From positions 39,434,501 through 39,498,500 of the forward strand of contig OX419761.1 of assembly GCA_948567375.1 (NCBI GenBank): a stretch of 64,000 nt of DNA, given 5' to 3'. Positions within the stretch are counted from its first letter, which is position 1; each line of letters begins with the position of its first letter. Below are positions 23,558 to 34,298 of the stretch, in pieces. A program made the translations under genes and the position numbers. The DNA is from Lunularia cruciata. Lineage: Eukaryota; Streptophyta; Marchantiopsida; Lunulariales; Lunulariaceae. Below the pieces are notes generated by a model that saw nothing but the letters and a program-made list of their open reading frames with translations, ran no database searches and had not been told where the DNA came from.

Positions 23558-23565
23558 TATTTATA
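23558..23565 (-). promoter_or_regulatory. TATA box of the solo LTR
   Basis: The minus strand reads CTATAAATACCC, about 20 bp downstream of the nearest GAAGCTTC unit (23587-23594). Position and sequence fit a plant core promoter, with transcription starting roughly 30 bp further on, near 23528. Confidence 0.65.
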
Positions 23566-23586
23566 GGTAGCATACAAGGCCCTTGA

Positions 23587-24020
23587 GAAGCTTCTCAAGA
23601 AGCTTTCTTGAACCACTTTCTTAGAGTGCAAGCCAAGTTAACCAAAAAGCTTCTCAAGAAGTTTCTTTCTAGAAGTTGTCTATGTGGTGTGCAAGCTAAG
23701 CTAGTTGGAAGCTTCTAGAAGCTACTTGCTTGGAGTGCAAGTTAAGCTAGTTGGGAAGCTTCCCAAGAAGCTTCCTAGATGCTTCTGGAATATTTTGGGC
23801 TAATTTGGTTTATTCTTTATTTCATTAGCCTTACTAATTATGTCGCTAAATTCCGTATTGTTATATTTAGAGTGCAAGCTAAATTAACCAAGAAACTTCT
23901 CAAGAAGCTTCCTTCTAGAAGCCACTTACGTGGCTTGCAAGCTAAGCTACTTGGAAGTTTCTAGAAGCTACCTACTTGGAAGTTTCTAGAAGCTAGTTGG
24001 GAAGTTTCCCAAGAAGCTTC
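23587..24020. promoter_or_regulatory. Cluster of heat-shock-element-like motifs in LTR U3
   Basis: Three perfect three-unit elements GAAnnTTCnnGAA lie at 23708-23720, 23954-23966 and 23979-23991. Many two-unit GAAnnTTC or TTCnnGAA pairs lie around them (for example GAAGCTTC at 23587 and gaagcttcccaagaagcttc near 23752). This is the recognised binding-site grammar of plant heat-shock factors. The function here is inferred. Confidence 0.7.
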
Positions 24021-24111
24021 CTAGATGCTTCTAGGATATTTTGGGCTAATTTGGCTTATTCTTTACTTCATTAGCCTTACTAACTGCATTGCTAAACTCC
24101 ATATTGTTACA
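23623..24111. repeat. 246-bp tandem duplication inside the solo LTR
   Basis: Unit 1 (23623-23868) and unit 2 (23869-24111) both start agagtgcaagc and both end near ccatattgtta or ccgtattgtta. The end of unit 1 therefore resembles the LTR terminus itself. The duplication multiplies the heat-shock-element content. Confidence 0.85.
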
Positions 24112-25225
24112 CATGGGGTCAAAGATGTGGGTATCATTTGATAGGGATGGAAAAAGGCATGTAGTAAAGGTTGATGCAACCTCACACAAAGTTGTTTAGT
24201 GAGCTATGGAAACTAATGGCCCACCCAAAGGATTGTCTTTGCACATATCATTTGTTGATGCCAACAAAGTGAACTCTCCTATGGTAGTATGGTGATTGTG
24301 CAACAACAAGTGTCTCACAACCATAGAAAGTACACACAAAAGGAATAAGGGAGAGAATCTAATCCCTTACCAAACAAAGAGCTCAAAAAAAAGTTGGACA
24401 AGAAATGGTATTGAAGGCATTTGAGACATCCAATTGAACAACCACCCAATCAGGGTGGAGGTCCAAGTAAGCTCTAATGCACAAAATAACCATCTCACAA
24501 CCACTTGGTGTGACTACCACATACTAATGAGGAGAGAAGGAAGAGGAAAAGGAATGAAAAAACTATAGACATATGGTGCATGGGACCAACTGTAAGAAAA
24601 CATCCCCGATGACAATGGGGCAAACACCAAAAGTCTCCTTGGACATAGCTAAGCGACAAGATGCACCAAACAAACGAGCAACACCATGGTGCACCAAACC
24701 CAAGGCAATACGCTGGTAGAAACCAAAGAGAAGGGAGAAGCCTAAGTTTGGCATATTTGGGGAGAGATAATCCTGTAAATGCTTAAAAACTAAACTTGAA
24801 GGACCACCTGCTGAGAAATGTGGAGGGCGGAGTAAAGCTTGGGCAAAGAATGACTCTATAAGCTGGAGCTCCTCATCCAGGTGGAAGTCATGGACAAAGG
24901 AAGGAAGGTCATATGTGGCTAATAGATGAAGATCCTATAAGGCTGATAATGTATCTACGTAGAAGGGGGCTGATCTAGAGGGTGATATTGCTTAGACTGC
25001 CAGCCAGTACTGCCCTACATGGCCTAACATCAAGGAACAACGTAGACTACGATGCTCTAGAGGTGGAGCATGAGCCTGTGGGGACTCCATGATCCATCTA
25101 GCAGCCACCTGGGCTTGGATGGTGTACTCCTCCTGTAAAGCAAGCCAATTGCCCCATAGAAACCAATGAATCCAAGAGGTGGTCTCTCGGTGGCCAGAGC
25201 ATTTGAGACAAAATCCAAAGCTCAA

Positions 25226-28200
25226 AGCAGTAGATCAAGGAGATCATTCACATCATGGTTGTATTTACAAGATTTCAGCATACAAAGTTCCCTGGCTACA
25301 CTAACTGAATTAGAGATAGGCGCCGTTCTGTAAGCTCCATTACTCCTGGTACACAAGCCCTCTGGTACATGAACTCTCCCATACAAGAACCACAGGTACA
25401 AGAAGCCTCCTATGGAAGAACAGTTGGAACAGCTGGAACAGCTAGACTCTGACCATCTATTTAAACTAGTGTGGATACATAACTCATTGATCTTGATCCT
25501 AGTTACAAATCTATATCTGAAATAGGATTACTTCCTGAGTTACCCCTAAGAAAATAACTCCCGGACAAGAAATGCTCATATAAGAAATGTACTTAAAGAG
25601 ACTAAGCATGAAGCACACCGAGACAAGCTATTAGCTGTGACAAATGAGACGTGGTGGACACAAATCTAACTGCAACCTCTCCGCACACTTGAAAGACATG
25701 TGGGTAACAGATGTGGACGCATATAAGCCTGGGTAAGACTGCTTTGTAATTTGATGTGGTAGATGGAGTCTACGGTAATCTGCTGCAGTGGCAATTTGTC
25801 TAACGGCACGATAAGAATACTCAGTGTCAACCTGGACTTTCTGAAGTAAACTCAACGACTGTCCTCGAAAATCTAGAACATCTCGTACGTTATCTTGTGA
25901 TATACCAGCCATTCATGATTGTATAGACATATGAACACAGGTTTCGAGTCAACATGAAGAAAACATACAATTTAATAATGATTTAATTTTCTTGTATATA
26001 GTTATACAACTGAAAGATACAGCAAAAGTCGAATAACTTTACGTTGAAGAAAGAGTTTAGAGTCAACGAACAACAAAATAATCGATACTGTGCATCACAA
26101 AGTACAATCGACGTAGAGGAGACTACTTTTTTAGTAGTATTCTAGCCCCCAAATATAAGCGTTTGACTTTTGCAAATCATCCCACACATAATGGAGCTGC
26201 CTTTTCTCATGGGCTAAACAGATACAAACGCGCTTTGACGAGAATTGTGGAAACCGAGAGGGAAAAGCCATGAAAACAGGCAGGGACAATTGGATCGATG
26301 GTCGTCATGTACTTGGGGACTCTAAAAAGCCAATTATCAAGTCGTGAGGGATAAAAAAGGATGGATAAAAATTCTAATACTGTTTATTTCCATCACCATC
26401 ATCACCACTGAATTTGTGTTATCTCAAACAAGCGGCTGGTCCCAAACTTGATACTGTAGTAATTTCAGTATTATCACCCAGCTGCTCTGTGATATTCAAT
26501 ACATGCAGTCATTGGAGCATGGCTGACCAGCAAGCTAGCCAACTCGAACTACTTACTAGATCAGAATTATACTAATCAAGTGTTCTTCCTCAATTTGGAC
26601 CTGGGTTTCCGCAGGTTTTTATAAGATCTTCCTAGTCTATCTCATCTGATTTCCTCCATTCCCTGGTGGATCAGAATAATCCAAATTATTTTGAAACTGC
26701 TCTGCTCCAAAGTGGGTTCATAAAGTTCATACTGTAATTTTAATTGGAGTAAATATTTTATCTGTTCCACGGTAAAGTATAGAATACCGCTGATCTAGTG
26801 TGTTGTTTGTCATATGAATGCGAGTGTTGAGGGCCCGATATACTCAATAGCGCCCCTAAGTTGTTGACCTCTGCTTTTGAGTATTCGAAGTAGCATTTGG
26901 GATAGGAAGAATTATCTTTTTATCCAGGGGCTCATTAAAATAAATTCCTAGGCCAAAACCACTGACTGGACAAGATCCTGATGGTCGCAGTCAGAATCGT
27001 GAGTATAATGCAGGCTCTGAAGACTAAGCTTCAACTTGAAGACTCGTGAATGAAGACTCAAGTTACTGAACACAACTAAAGGCATGGCAAACTACACTTC
27101 CGCGTCCTGGGACACGGAAATGGACATCTTTTGGGTTTGGTGCTATGCTTTTCAATCCATGGTAGCAACTGGCCACATTGAGAATATGCTTGTCATCCAC
27201 ACGAGAGAAAAACGCAGAAATATGTACCTTACCTCCTAGAATCACTGTAGAGGTTTCAAAGCAATAAATCTTGGCTCGCGACCACGCACATCACCAACCG
27301 ACTTCTGCCAGCAACAACATGGAACCTAAAGTTTGGGTTTGCGATCCGTGGGTATTGCCTTGCATTCAACCACATGCGTCAGCCACTTGGCAATTTTGAC
27401 AAATCTCCAACATGAACTACCATCTTCACTTTCAATAAAGGGCAGCCTGACTTCCAATACGCTGCGCTGTCCCTCGCTAGATGGAAGGGGCTTTGACAAT
27501 GACCGGAAATTTTGGCGAATGCCTGCGGTCTAGAAGGATTTCTCCACGTTGACATCAAGTGACATGTTGAGTGGATGTACAAACCAACAGTGGTGACTAT
27601 TTGCTTTGATTCATGTTGCTTTACTTGCACATGCTATCTCGAACTAACGAGTCCAACCACGTCCCATGCATTACCACTAGAGTATGGGTTGGTGCTCATC
27701 CGACCAAACAAACAAACAAACAATTGGGAAATATGGTGCTGTCTTTATATGGTCAGCACATGGTGCTGGTGTGATAGTACTTCAGACCGGGTTTCAGTCT
27801 TTAGCTGCTGCTGTTAACGTACATCATTTTCCGTAGTTCTTTTCTTGCTCAAGTACGTCTCTCTCTACTGGTAGTCATGAAGTCCATTTATTTCTGTATA
27901 CTTACATCGCAAGTGTCTGCTCCATCGAAACTGTTCTTCTCGGTGATTGAGACCATAATTCATCCACCAAAAGTATCCTCTTTTGATAAAGAATTTCCAC
28001 CTAACACCCAACACAACAGGGATTTTGAGCGTATCAATCAAAGTTTTCTAAACTGTAGCCCTCCTGAATTGAGTGACATACGCACATCGTATGGACGGGC
28101 TCGGTATCGAATACAGTACTCTCCCCTGTACTAGTTGCCAAAATGTAATGACAACTTCTGTGGTTGCAATTTGGATAAATTCAACATGCATGAACCATAA

Positions 28201-29702
28201 ACTGTTAACCTCTTCCTTATCTTCCTTCGTTCATGTTGGGCAGAACCTAAGATGGTCCAGAGAAACTAAAGTAACATTAGCAGCTTCGTTCAAATACGGT
28301 CCCTGTTCGACTCCAATGTGCGTGGCTGGCCGAGAGTGACTCGCCTTGTAGAGACATTTGATTTTTCGGTTTGGGTTAGCTTTCTGTAAGTCTTCTGAAG
28401 GGAAACAATGGGTATTGCCGACACCTGATCTAGCTGCAGGAAACGTCTGCTAGAAGGAACCTAGAAAACATTCTCTTGGTTGATTACGAACTACTTCATA
28501 ACAGTATGGATATTCTTGGAACCCAATTCCCTGGCTAGATCCATCGCCTGCCCGGATTCACGACACTCAGACTCCAATTTACAGAACTGAAATATTACGA
28601 CTTGGAGAATCTCTTCACGCAATGATGATTTATAGATCGCTGGAATACGAACTCCTAACTTTGTACATTTGCAAGTAATGGATTTTGTTATGTTAAAGGG
28701 ATTACATTTTGATTCCATTTAGAGTGGTACGAATGCAAATGTTCTCTTGTGGACAGAGCTTAATATGAGAAATCTAATGCACATGTATTGAACTCCATGA
28801 ATCTTATGAGTTCTCATATCACTACTAATTACTTCTTAGCAATGCTACCATATCGTGTGTTTATTGAGGATGATATTAAGATTTCAAATCCAGAACCGAA
28901 TGCGGAGGAGGTCCATGAACAGAGCATCTGTTAGACCTGGCTATCCATTAATGAGTTTGGGTTCCCTCGGCCTTCTGGCCCTTTTTTTTCTTGAGGCAAA
29001 CACATGTATTAGTGGTCGATTGTGGGACAAACGTCGCTTCGAATATATTTAATAGAGGAAAATGTTGACCTTACCACAGAAAATTTAGCTAGAGATGAGT
29101 CGTAAAGTTCCAATAGATTTGCAATAGACACCCTGATGGGCAGATGACTTTAGCCTGCCTCAAGTAATTTATGATTCTTAAGTAGTAGTTCCTTCACCCT
29201 GTCATCTGTTTCCATATTCAAATAATAAACTCAATCGAGCCTCATAAATAGTAATCGCGTACAGTCCCACTACGTACCGTATTCAGAATAAGAGGCTTCT
29301 CTAAGATAATCATCACCGACTCAGAGTTTTGTTAGCGCAACTGTATCCTTTTAATCTCTGTGTCATAAAGCAGCAGCTTTTCGAAAATGAAGTTACGGTA
29401 CTGTCTGCGTGTGTCTGTGCATGTTCAGAAATGGCATGTGTGGCCTTTTGCAAGGGCCTTGCTCGCATTGTGGAGTGATCATGGCCGGTTATTGTTATGT
29501 ATCTGCTTTGACAGCAATAGCAAACGACACAAAACTGATTCAGTCCTGAATTGCATTGTGAAAGTCAGTAATCAAGTGCTTTGCTGAACCCTGGAGACAC
29601 CGCCAAGGTACTCTATTAGGTGGAATGCCATACCCATGCGAAGTTCAATTGAAGCGCCTCATCATGAAGGAACTCGAATTACTTTTTGGGAGAGATGATA
29701 CG
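25226..29702. other. Stretch without a recognised gene
   Basis: No gene I can name. The open frame at 25631-25912 on the minus strand (93 codons) looks compositionally protein-like but matches no family I know. Short frames at 27063-27245 and 27379-27630 on the minus strand are similar. A small (ACAA)n run lies near 27705-27722. Confidence 0.35.
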
Positions 29703-29800
29703 AGCTACCATTGAGGTTTAGCCCCATTTTACCTCTTATGTCTTATCCTTGTACGGGCTGAGAGGTCTTCTCTTCTTCTTTTTTATCCGTCTGTGAGATG
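29703..29800 (+). mobile_element. Copy E of dispersed LINE-like repeat, short form
   Basis: Here the repeat reads 5' to 3' on the plus strand: ggtttagccccattttacct, tgtcttatccttgtacggg, gaggtcttctc. It is more diverged than other copies. A gagatga motif occurs on both sides (near 29691 and 29796), a weak candidate target duplication. Confidence 0.55.
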
Positions 29801-30160
29801 AAACCAAGAGAGGTATGAATAAACAAATCAATAAATACAGTCTACAACGGCCAGAAGAACAGCGTCGGGAATAAGCGAGAGAGAGTTTTTCTTTAATTTA
29901 TACTATATGTGTTATACACCTATGAATAGGATATGATAGCGTATGAATAAATTTAGAAATTTTTCAAGGTTATTCTCTTTTTATGACAGAAGCAGTTTTT
30001 TCTCATTTCCTGATGAGTAATAAATCTAAGTAATTCATATCCCAAGAAAACTAACCAGAGTACTTTGTTAGAGGACTTGACAATTTATAGTGATAGACAC
30101 CAATGAGATGAATGGTGACTATTTGAGAATGTAGACTTTAGTGAAAGGTTGAAAAGAGAG

Positions 30161-30245
30161 AAAAAGGCAACCACGTAGGAAACACGAAGATGGAAATACC
30201 CAAATCGAGCCGTACAAGGATGGGACAAAAGACGTAAGAAAAGGA
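30161..30245 (-). mobile_element. Copy F of dispersed LINE-like repeat, diverged
   Basis: The plus strand shows ggcaaccacgtaggaaacac, gatggaaatacccaaatcg, gagccgtacaaggatgg and gacgtaag, the reverse complement order of the family. The GGGGC core is missing, so only the 3' part is present. Confidence 0.5.
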
Positions 30246-31428
30246 AATACCTTTTTTTGGAGAAACATCTGAACTCTATATTTATGGATCCTTAATCCTG
30301 GCTTGGAATTAGAAGATTTCATACTTACGTAGTGCTTATACTATCAGATATATACTTCCACGCAAGGCAGGCTGTTTAAACTAATATCATGATTGATTGA
30401 TGATGTCCTTTGTTCATCGAATGACAGCTCATACGCCTGTGTGACTGAAGTTGTCGAGTTATGTGTTGACAAAATCAAATAATCCTAGAAGATAGCAAGG
30501 TGCAGTGTATCAGTGTCTGGATGAGGAATGACCAAACTACAAACACTCTCATGCGGTGGCCTCTCAAGCGCCTGGATTGTTGTAAAATTGGGCAGTAACT
30601 CCAGCAGCTATCCAACTTAACTCTCTTGTCGGTTGGTCCCTAGTCTTAATCTAGCTGATGCAGTGTGCTTAGAGACGTCCCATCATGAATTAGTTTAACG
30701 ATACCTATGATTGTAGCAGAACAATCATGAGTTTGCTCTGCTCATAGATGGACATTATATCAGTTCGAAGAGTTTAAAACTATACATTGCATAGCAGGTC
30801 TGCAGTATTAGGAAGGTACCGTAGTCAACAGAACACTATCACGGTCAAATGGAACAACTAAAACCGTTCCACTTGATCCCCTTCGTAATCTGTGAGCAAT
30901 CCTAGACTATGATTACGTTCACTAATCTTGCTATATCAGGGCTGCAAGTTGGAATGTGTTTCTTACCCAAAGGCTAATTCAAGGGGCTACTCCTTTCCTG
31001 GGTTTGCTAAGATCAGCCCGCATAGTAAAGTGGTCCGAACCTAGGTCAGGGGAGGGGTGTGTAGTCCTCACTGTAGTAGGAAGAATCGTAGAACTCCAAC
31101 ATAAATCCAAAGATACCAAAGAGGCGCGAATCTGGAGGCGACAAGACAACTGACCGTCAGTGGACTCCATAACCTCCAAAGACAACGGCATCCGATTACT
31201 TGTCAAAAAGGTTTCTTCCCGGACGGACGGGTCAAAACCTGCTGAGTACTGCTTAGCATCTCGTGAGCTTGTGAATCCTCGGTTAGATTCAGTTTGTTTC
31301 AACTAGTAAAAAGCCCACGACTAAAAGGACAAAGAAGTCTTTCCAGCGAACCTAATGACTGCAACGAGAGGAAATTCTCCTTGTTTTCCAGAGGAACAAG
31401 AATCTGCATCACTACCAACAACTGATTT
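30246..31428. other. Stretch without a recognised gene
   Basis: No gene is recognised. The minus-strand frame 30979-31302 (107 codons) has protein-like composition, but no known motif and no supportable start or splice sites. Confidence 0.35.
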
Positions 31429-31542
31429 CTCATAATGATACTATTGGGGCTTAGCCCCATTTTAACTTATGTTTTACCCTTGTACGGCTTGATGTGGTCT
31501 TCCCATCCTGCTTGTTATCCTACGCGGTCGCCTCTCTATAGT
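31429..31542 (+). mobile_element. Copy G of dispersed LINE-like repeat, short form
   Basis: The plus strand reads gatactattggggcttagc, then cttgtacggcttgatg, tcttcccatcctg and cctacgcggtcgcc, the full short-form order with an intact 3' terminus. The flanks aacaactgattt (31417-31428) and aacaactcagatt (31543-31555) form an imperfect direct repeat, compatible with a 12-13 bp target duplication. Confidence 0.7.
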
Positions 31543-31904
31543 AACAACTCAGATTATGTGTCAAAATTATGGCCACGTTACGCAAACACACAGAGGTGGG
31601 ATACAATATTTGATCAATGTAAAACTACAGTAGCGTGCATATCAACATAACATTCGTTGTGAAACTAAGTATATTGGATTTGCCGGCATCTTAGGTGTCA
31701 TCCACTGAACTGAATTTCTACATCAGATGGATAGCGCCGATTTGTATTGTCCTTATACATTTCGCAATTCTACAGTCCAAGGCTTCCCATTAATCTGGTT
31801 CTGTCCAAAAGCTACAACAGAATCTTTGTGCAATATATTTTTCTGTCACTTGAGTCGCTAATGCCATACTCTGCAGTGGGTGGGTTAATTTCAGACAGAG
31901 TTTA

Positions 31905-32099
31905 TGTTAGAAAAACACAGTCCTTAGGACCTCTCACAATAGCACCTCACAAACCACGTCAAACAGAAATCAGAGGACTACTAGAAAATAAAGTGATTCA
32001 CTCTCTGTCCCGGAAGCTACCTCCACGGCTGAAACAGACTCACACCAGCCTCCCATAACTTTATTTCTCATTGCACACATATATAGTGATGGACTTGCC

Positions 32100-32175
<76 letters not shown>

Positions 32176-32255
32176 CAAGTCCATCACTGTCATCCACTTT
32201 GAATTTCTAGACAAGTGACAAGCAACGGCCACCAATTACATTTGCTTTTGCTTGT
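31905..32255 (-). repeat. copia 3' LTR (left)
   Basis: It starts tgttagaaaaacacag, like the right LTR, and aligns with it through the caagcaacggcc segment near the inner end. The last 15-20 bp expected at the inner end (tgttatgttttgc on the element strand) are missing or unrecognisable; the alignment stops in gcttttgcttgta. An (AT)n tract of about 66 bp (32106-32171) sits in the middle. Confidence 0.9.
32085..32188. repeat. (AT)n tract framed by a perfect 14-bp inverted repeat
   Basis: The arms agtgatggacttgc (32085-32098) and gcaagtccatcact (32175-32188) are exact reverse complements and enclose the AT run, which is itself self-complementary. The right LTR has only the second arm in degenerate form after its own AT run (36469-36514), so the full palindrome is peculiar to the left LTR. 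Confidence 0.85.
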
Positions 32256-32265
32256 ATCCACCATA

Positions 32266-32871
32266 TCATCCCAAAGAGTACAGTTTAACGTTGAGCAAGT
32301 TCATGCATAACTTGAACTTCTCAACAGGAACAGGTTTAGTCAACATATCAGCTGTGTTTAACTCTGTGTCAATCTTTTTCAAATTGATCTCACCATTTAT
32401 CACAGCTTCCCTGATAAAATGATGTCTCACATCAATATGCTTTGTCCTTGAATGATATACTTGATTTTTGGCCAAGTGAATAGCGCTTTGACTATCACAG
32501 AAAAGTGTGGATTTCATGTTAGGGAGTCCTACATCCTTGGCTAATCTTTGTAGCCATATTGCCTCTTTGGCAGCCTCAATTGTTGCCATATATTCCGCCT
32601 CTGTAGTAGAAAGAGCAACTATAGATTGGAGAGTAGACTTCCAACTTACTGCACCATCAAGTGTAAAGACAAACCCTATTGTAGACCTTCTCTTATCCAA
32701 GTCTCCAGCAAAGTCAGAATCTACATACCTTGTAATTCCTCCTTCTTGGTCCTTTTCCACATCAAAGGTAATGTCAATATTTATAGTCCCTTTCAAGTAA
32801 TGAAGTGACCACTTCACAACTTCCCAATGTAGTTTCCTTGGATTTTCCATGTATCTACTCACCATACTCAC
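32266..32871 (-). pseudogene. copia RNase H domain (C-terminal part of pol)
   Basis: A 201-codon open stretch. It contains YVDSDFAGD, then STTEAEYMA, FCDSQSAIHL and HSRTKHIDVRHHFIR, which carry the four acidic residues of the RNase H active site, and ends with the usual NTADMLTKPV region. It joins the preceding reverse transcriptase frame at CTR-stop-DISYAV, where a TGA replaces the Pro codon of the conserved TRPDI motif. It is the best-preserved domain of the element but cannot be translated from a full-length polyprotein. Confidence 0.93.
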
Positions 32872-32886
32872 AGCATATGAGATGTC

Positions 32887-33584
32887 TCATCTAGTGCAGA
32901 CCATAGCATACAGTAAACTCCCAACAGCACTAGCATAAGGAATATTTGACATTACTTTTCTCTCCTCTTCATTTGATGGACATTGCTCCAATGATATCTT
33001 GAAATGACTTGCCATTGGAGTACTCACTGGTTTTGCATTCTCCGTGCCAAACCGAGCAAGTAACTTTTCCAAATATCTCCTTAGAGATATCCATAACTTT
33101 CCCTTGCTCTTATCCCGGTGGATTTCAATCCCAAGCACCCGCTTTGAAGAACCCAAGTCCTTCAAATCAAACTCCTTAACAAGTTGTGCTTTCAATTTCT
33201 CCACCCAACCATATCCTCCGCAGATATCAGCATATCATCCACATATAGTACCAAGATGATTAAATCAAATACTCTAGGTCCATGCAGCTTCTTGAGGTAC
33301 ACACAACAATCTGATTCACTTTTTTTATATCCAGGCTTCAACATGAAAGTGCCAAATTTCATGTGCCAAAGTCTTGGACTTTGCTTTAGTCCACATAAAG
33401 ACTTTTGTAACCTACAAACCAGGTTTTGATTCCTTGGTACCACAAAACCTTCTGGTTGATGCATGTAAATCTCCTCCTCCAATTCTCCATGTAAAAAAGC
33501 AATTGTAACATCTAGTTGCTCCAACTCCAAGTTATGCAATGCAACTATTGCCAATAGTGCATGAATTGAAGAGATTTTTACCAT
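32887..33584 (-). pseudogene. copia reverse transcriptase remnant
   Basis: Two overlapping frames (33584-33192 and 33204-32887) cover the palm and connection. The first has QLDVTIAFLHGELEEEIYM, LCGLKQSPRLW and YVDDMLI, so both catalytic aspartate motifs survive. The second has FDLKDLGSSKRVLGIEI and PYASAVGSLLYAMVCTR. A frameshift separates them around 33195, after the YVDD motif. The N-terminal entry to the domain (33600-33740) is broken by further shifts. Confidence 0.93.
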
Positions 33585-33739
33585 TGGTGAAAAAATCTCA
33601 TTGAAGTCAATACCTTCTTTGGCTATAACTCTTTGCTACAAGCCTTGCTTTGTATTGATCTCCACCTGATTATGGAAGTCCTTCCTTTTTCCGGAATATC
33701 CATATGCAACTAATTGCCTTCTTTTCCATAGGCAATTTT

Positions 33740-34177
33740 TCAAAGTCTCCAAGTTTGGTTTTTGGCCAAAGACTTCATCTCCTCTTCCATTGCACAATGC
33801 CAATTTTGACACTCTTGATCTTGCATTGCCTCTTCATATGAAGAAGGCTCACCATTCTCCGTAAGAAGAGCATAAGCTATAAATGAATCATTGAATCTCT
33901 TTGGAGGCCTCCTATCCCTATTTGGATACCTACGTTCATGAATCACTTCTGGACTTTGCTCTTCTAACGGTTCACTAGGTAGATCTACAAGAGGTGATAT
34001 GTCTTCATTTCCAAGATCAATATCTATCTTAACAAAATCTGATTGAATTTGTTTTTTCTTTTCTTCCGCTATAGTAATAGTCTCCATTGTACTCTTCTCA
34101 TCAAAAACTACATCCCTACTCACAACAAGACAACACATTCCTTGATCCCATAATCTATATCCCTTTGTATCATTCAT
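33740..34177 (-). pseudogene. copia integrase C-terminus and linker to reverse transcriptase
   Basis: The frame contains KGYRLWD and SRDVVFDE (end of integrase), an acidic low-complexity linker, then YPNRDRRPPKRFND and EPSSYEEAM leading into the reverse transcriptase start (MEEEMKSLAKNQTW). It is separated by frameshifts from the integrase core upstream and from the palm downstream. Confidence 0.88.
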
Positions 34178-34298
34178 GTCCCAAGAATATACGTTTTCTA
34201 GATTTGGGATCTAACTTTGTCCGTTGTTCTTGTTGAATATGAACATAAGCAATGCATCCAAACACTCTAAGTGAAGAGTAATCAACATGTCAACCTGT

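Larger units (their letters stand above)
23454..24111 (-). mobile_element. Solo LTR inserted in the LINE, with heat-shock-element cluster
   Basis: A 658-bp segment starts tgtaa and ends ttaca (perfect terminal inverted repeats of TG...CA type). It is flanked by cattg (23449-23453) and catgg (24112-24116), a 5-bp target duplication with one mismatch. It interrupts the reverse transcriptase frame of the LINE exactly between conserved motifs, which confirms it as an insertion. On the minus strand a TATAAATA box (23558-23565) is followed by about 75 bp that would be the transcribed R/U5 part. Upstream of the box the U3 part holds many GAAnnTTC units. No internal retrotransposon coding sequence is attached, so it is a solo LTR, probably left by LTR-LTR recombination. 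Family unknown. Confidence 0.8.
22040..25225 (-). pseudogene. Decayed LINE / non-LTR reverse transcriptase (copy 1), interrupted by an LTR
   Basis: Read on the minus strand from 25225 downward, the frames recover a non-LTR reverse transcriptase in order. An N-terminal domain contains FVHDFHLDEELQLIESFFAQ and LLRPPHFSAGGP (near 24800-24900). A finger region has RLAMSKETFGVCPIVIGDVF (near 24600-24660), equivalent to the usual LxKPxGGVRPIxxGE. The palm follows with HPDWVVVQ-like sequence (near 24440), KDNPLGGPLVSIAH (24170-24240), then FPSLSNDTHIFDP (24115-24155). The active-site pair, normally ADD, reads SND, so the first catalytic Asp is lost. The thumb-like part resumes near 23370, and a SLSYGRMW segment corresponding to the LPIxxGGCG motif lies near 22980. 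Stops and frameshifts are scattered throughout. A solo LTR at 23454-24111 separates the catalytic motif from the thumb. No upstream endonuclease domain was found. Confidence 0.8.

Noticed and set aside
25631-25912. 93-codon frame on the minus strand
   Set aside because: Looks compositionally plausible but has no motif. It is not continuous with the LINE frames to its left.
30979-31302. 107-codon frame on the minus strand with protein-like composition
   Set aside because: No family recognised and no supportable exon boundaries. It could be a relic exon but I cannot show it.
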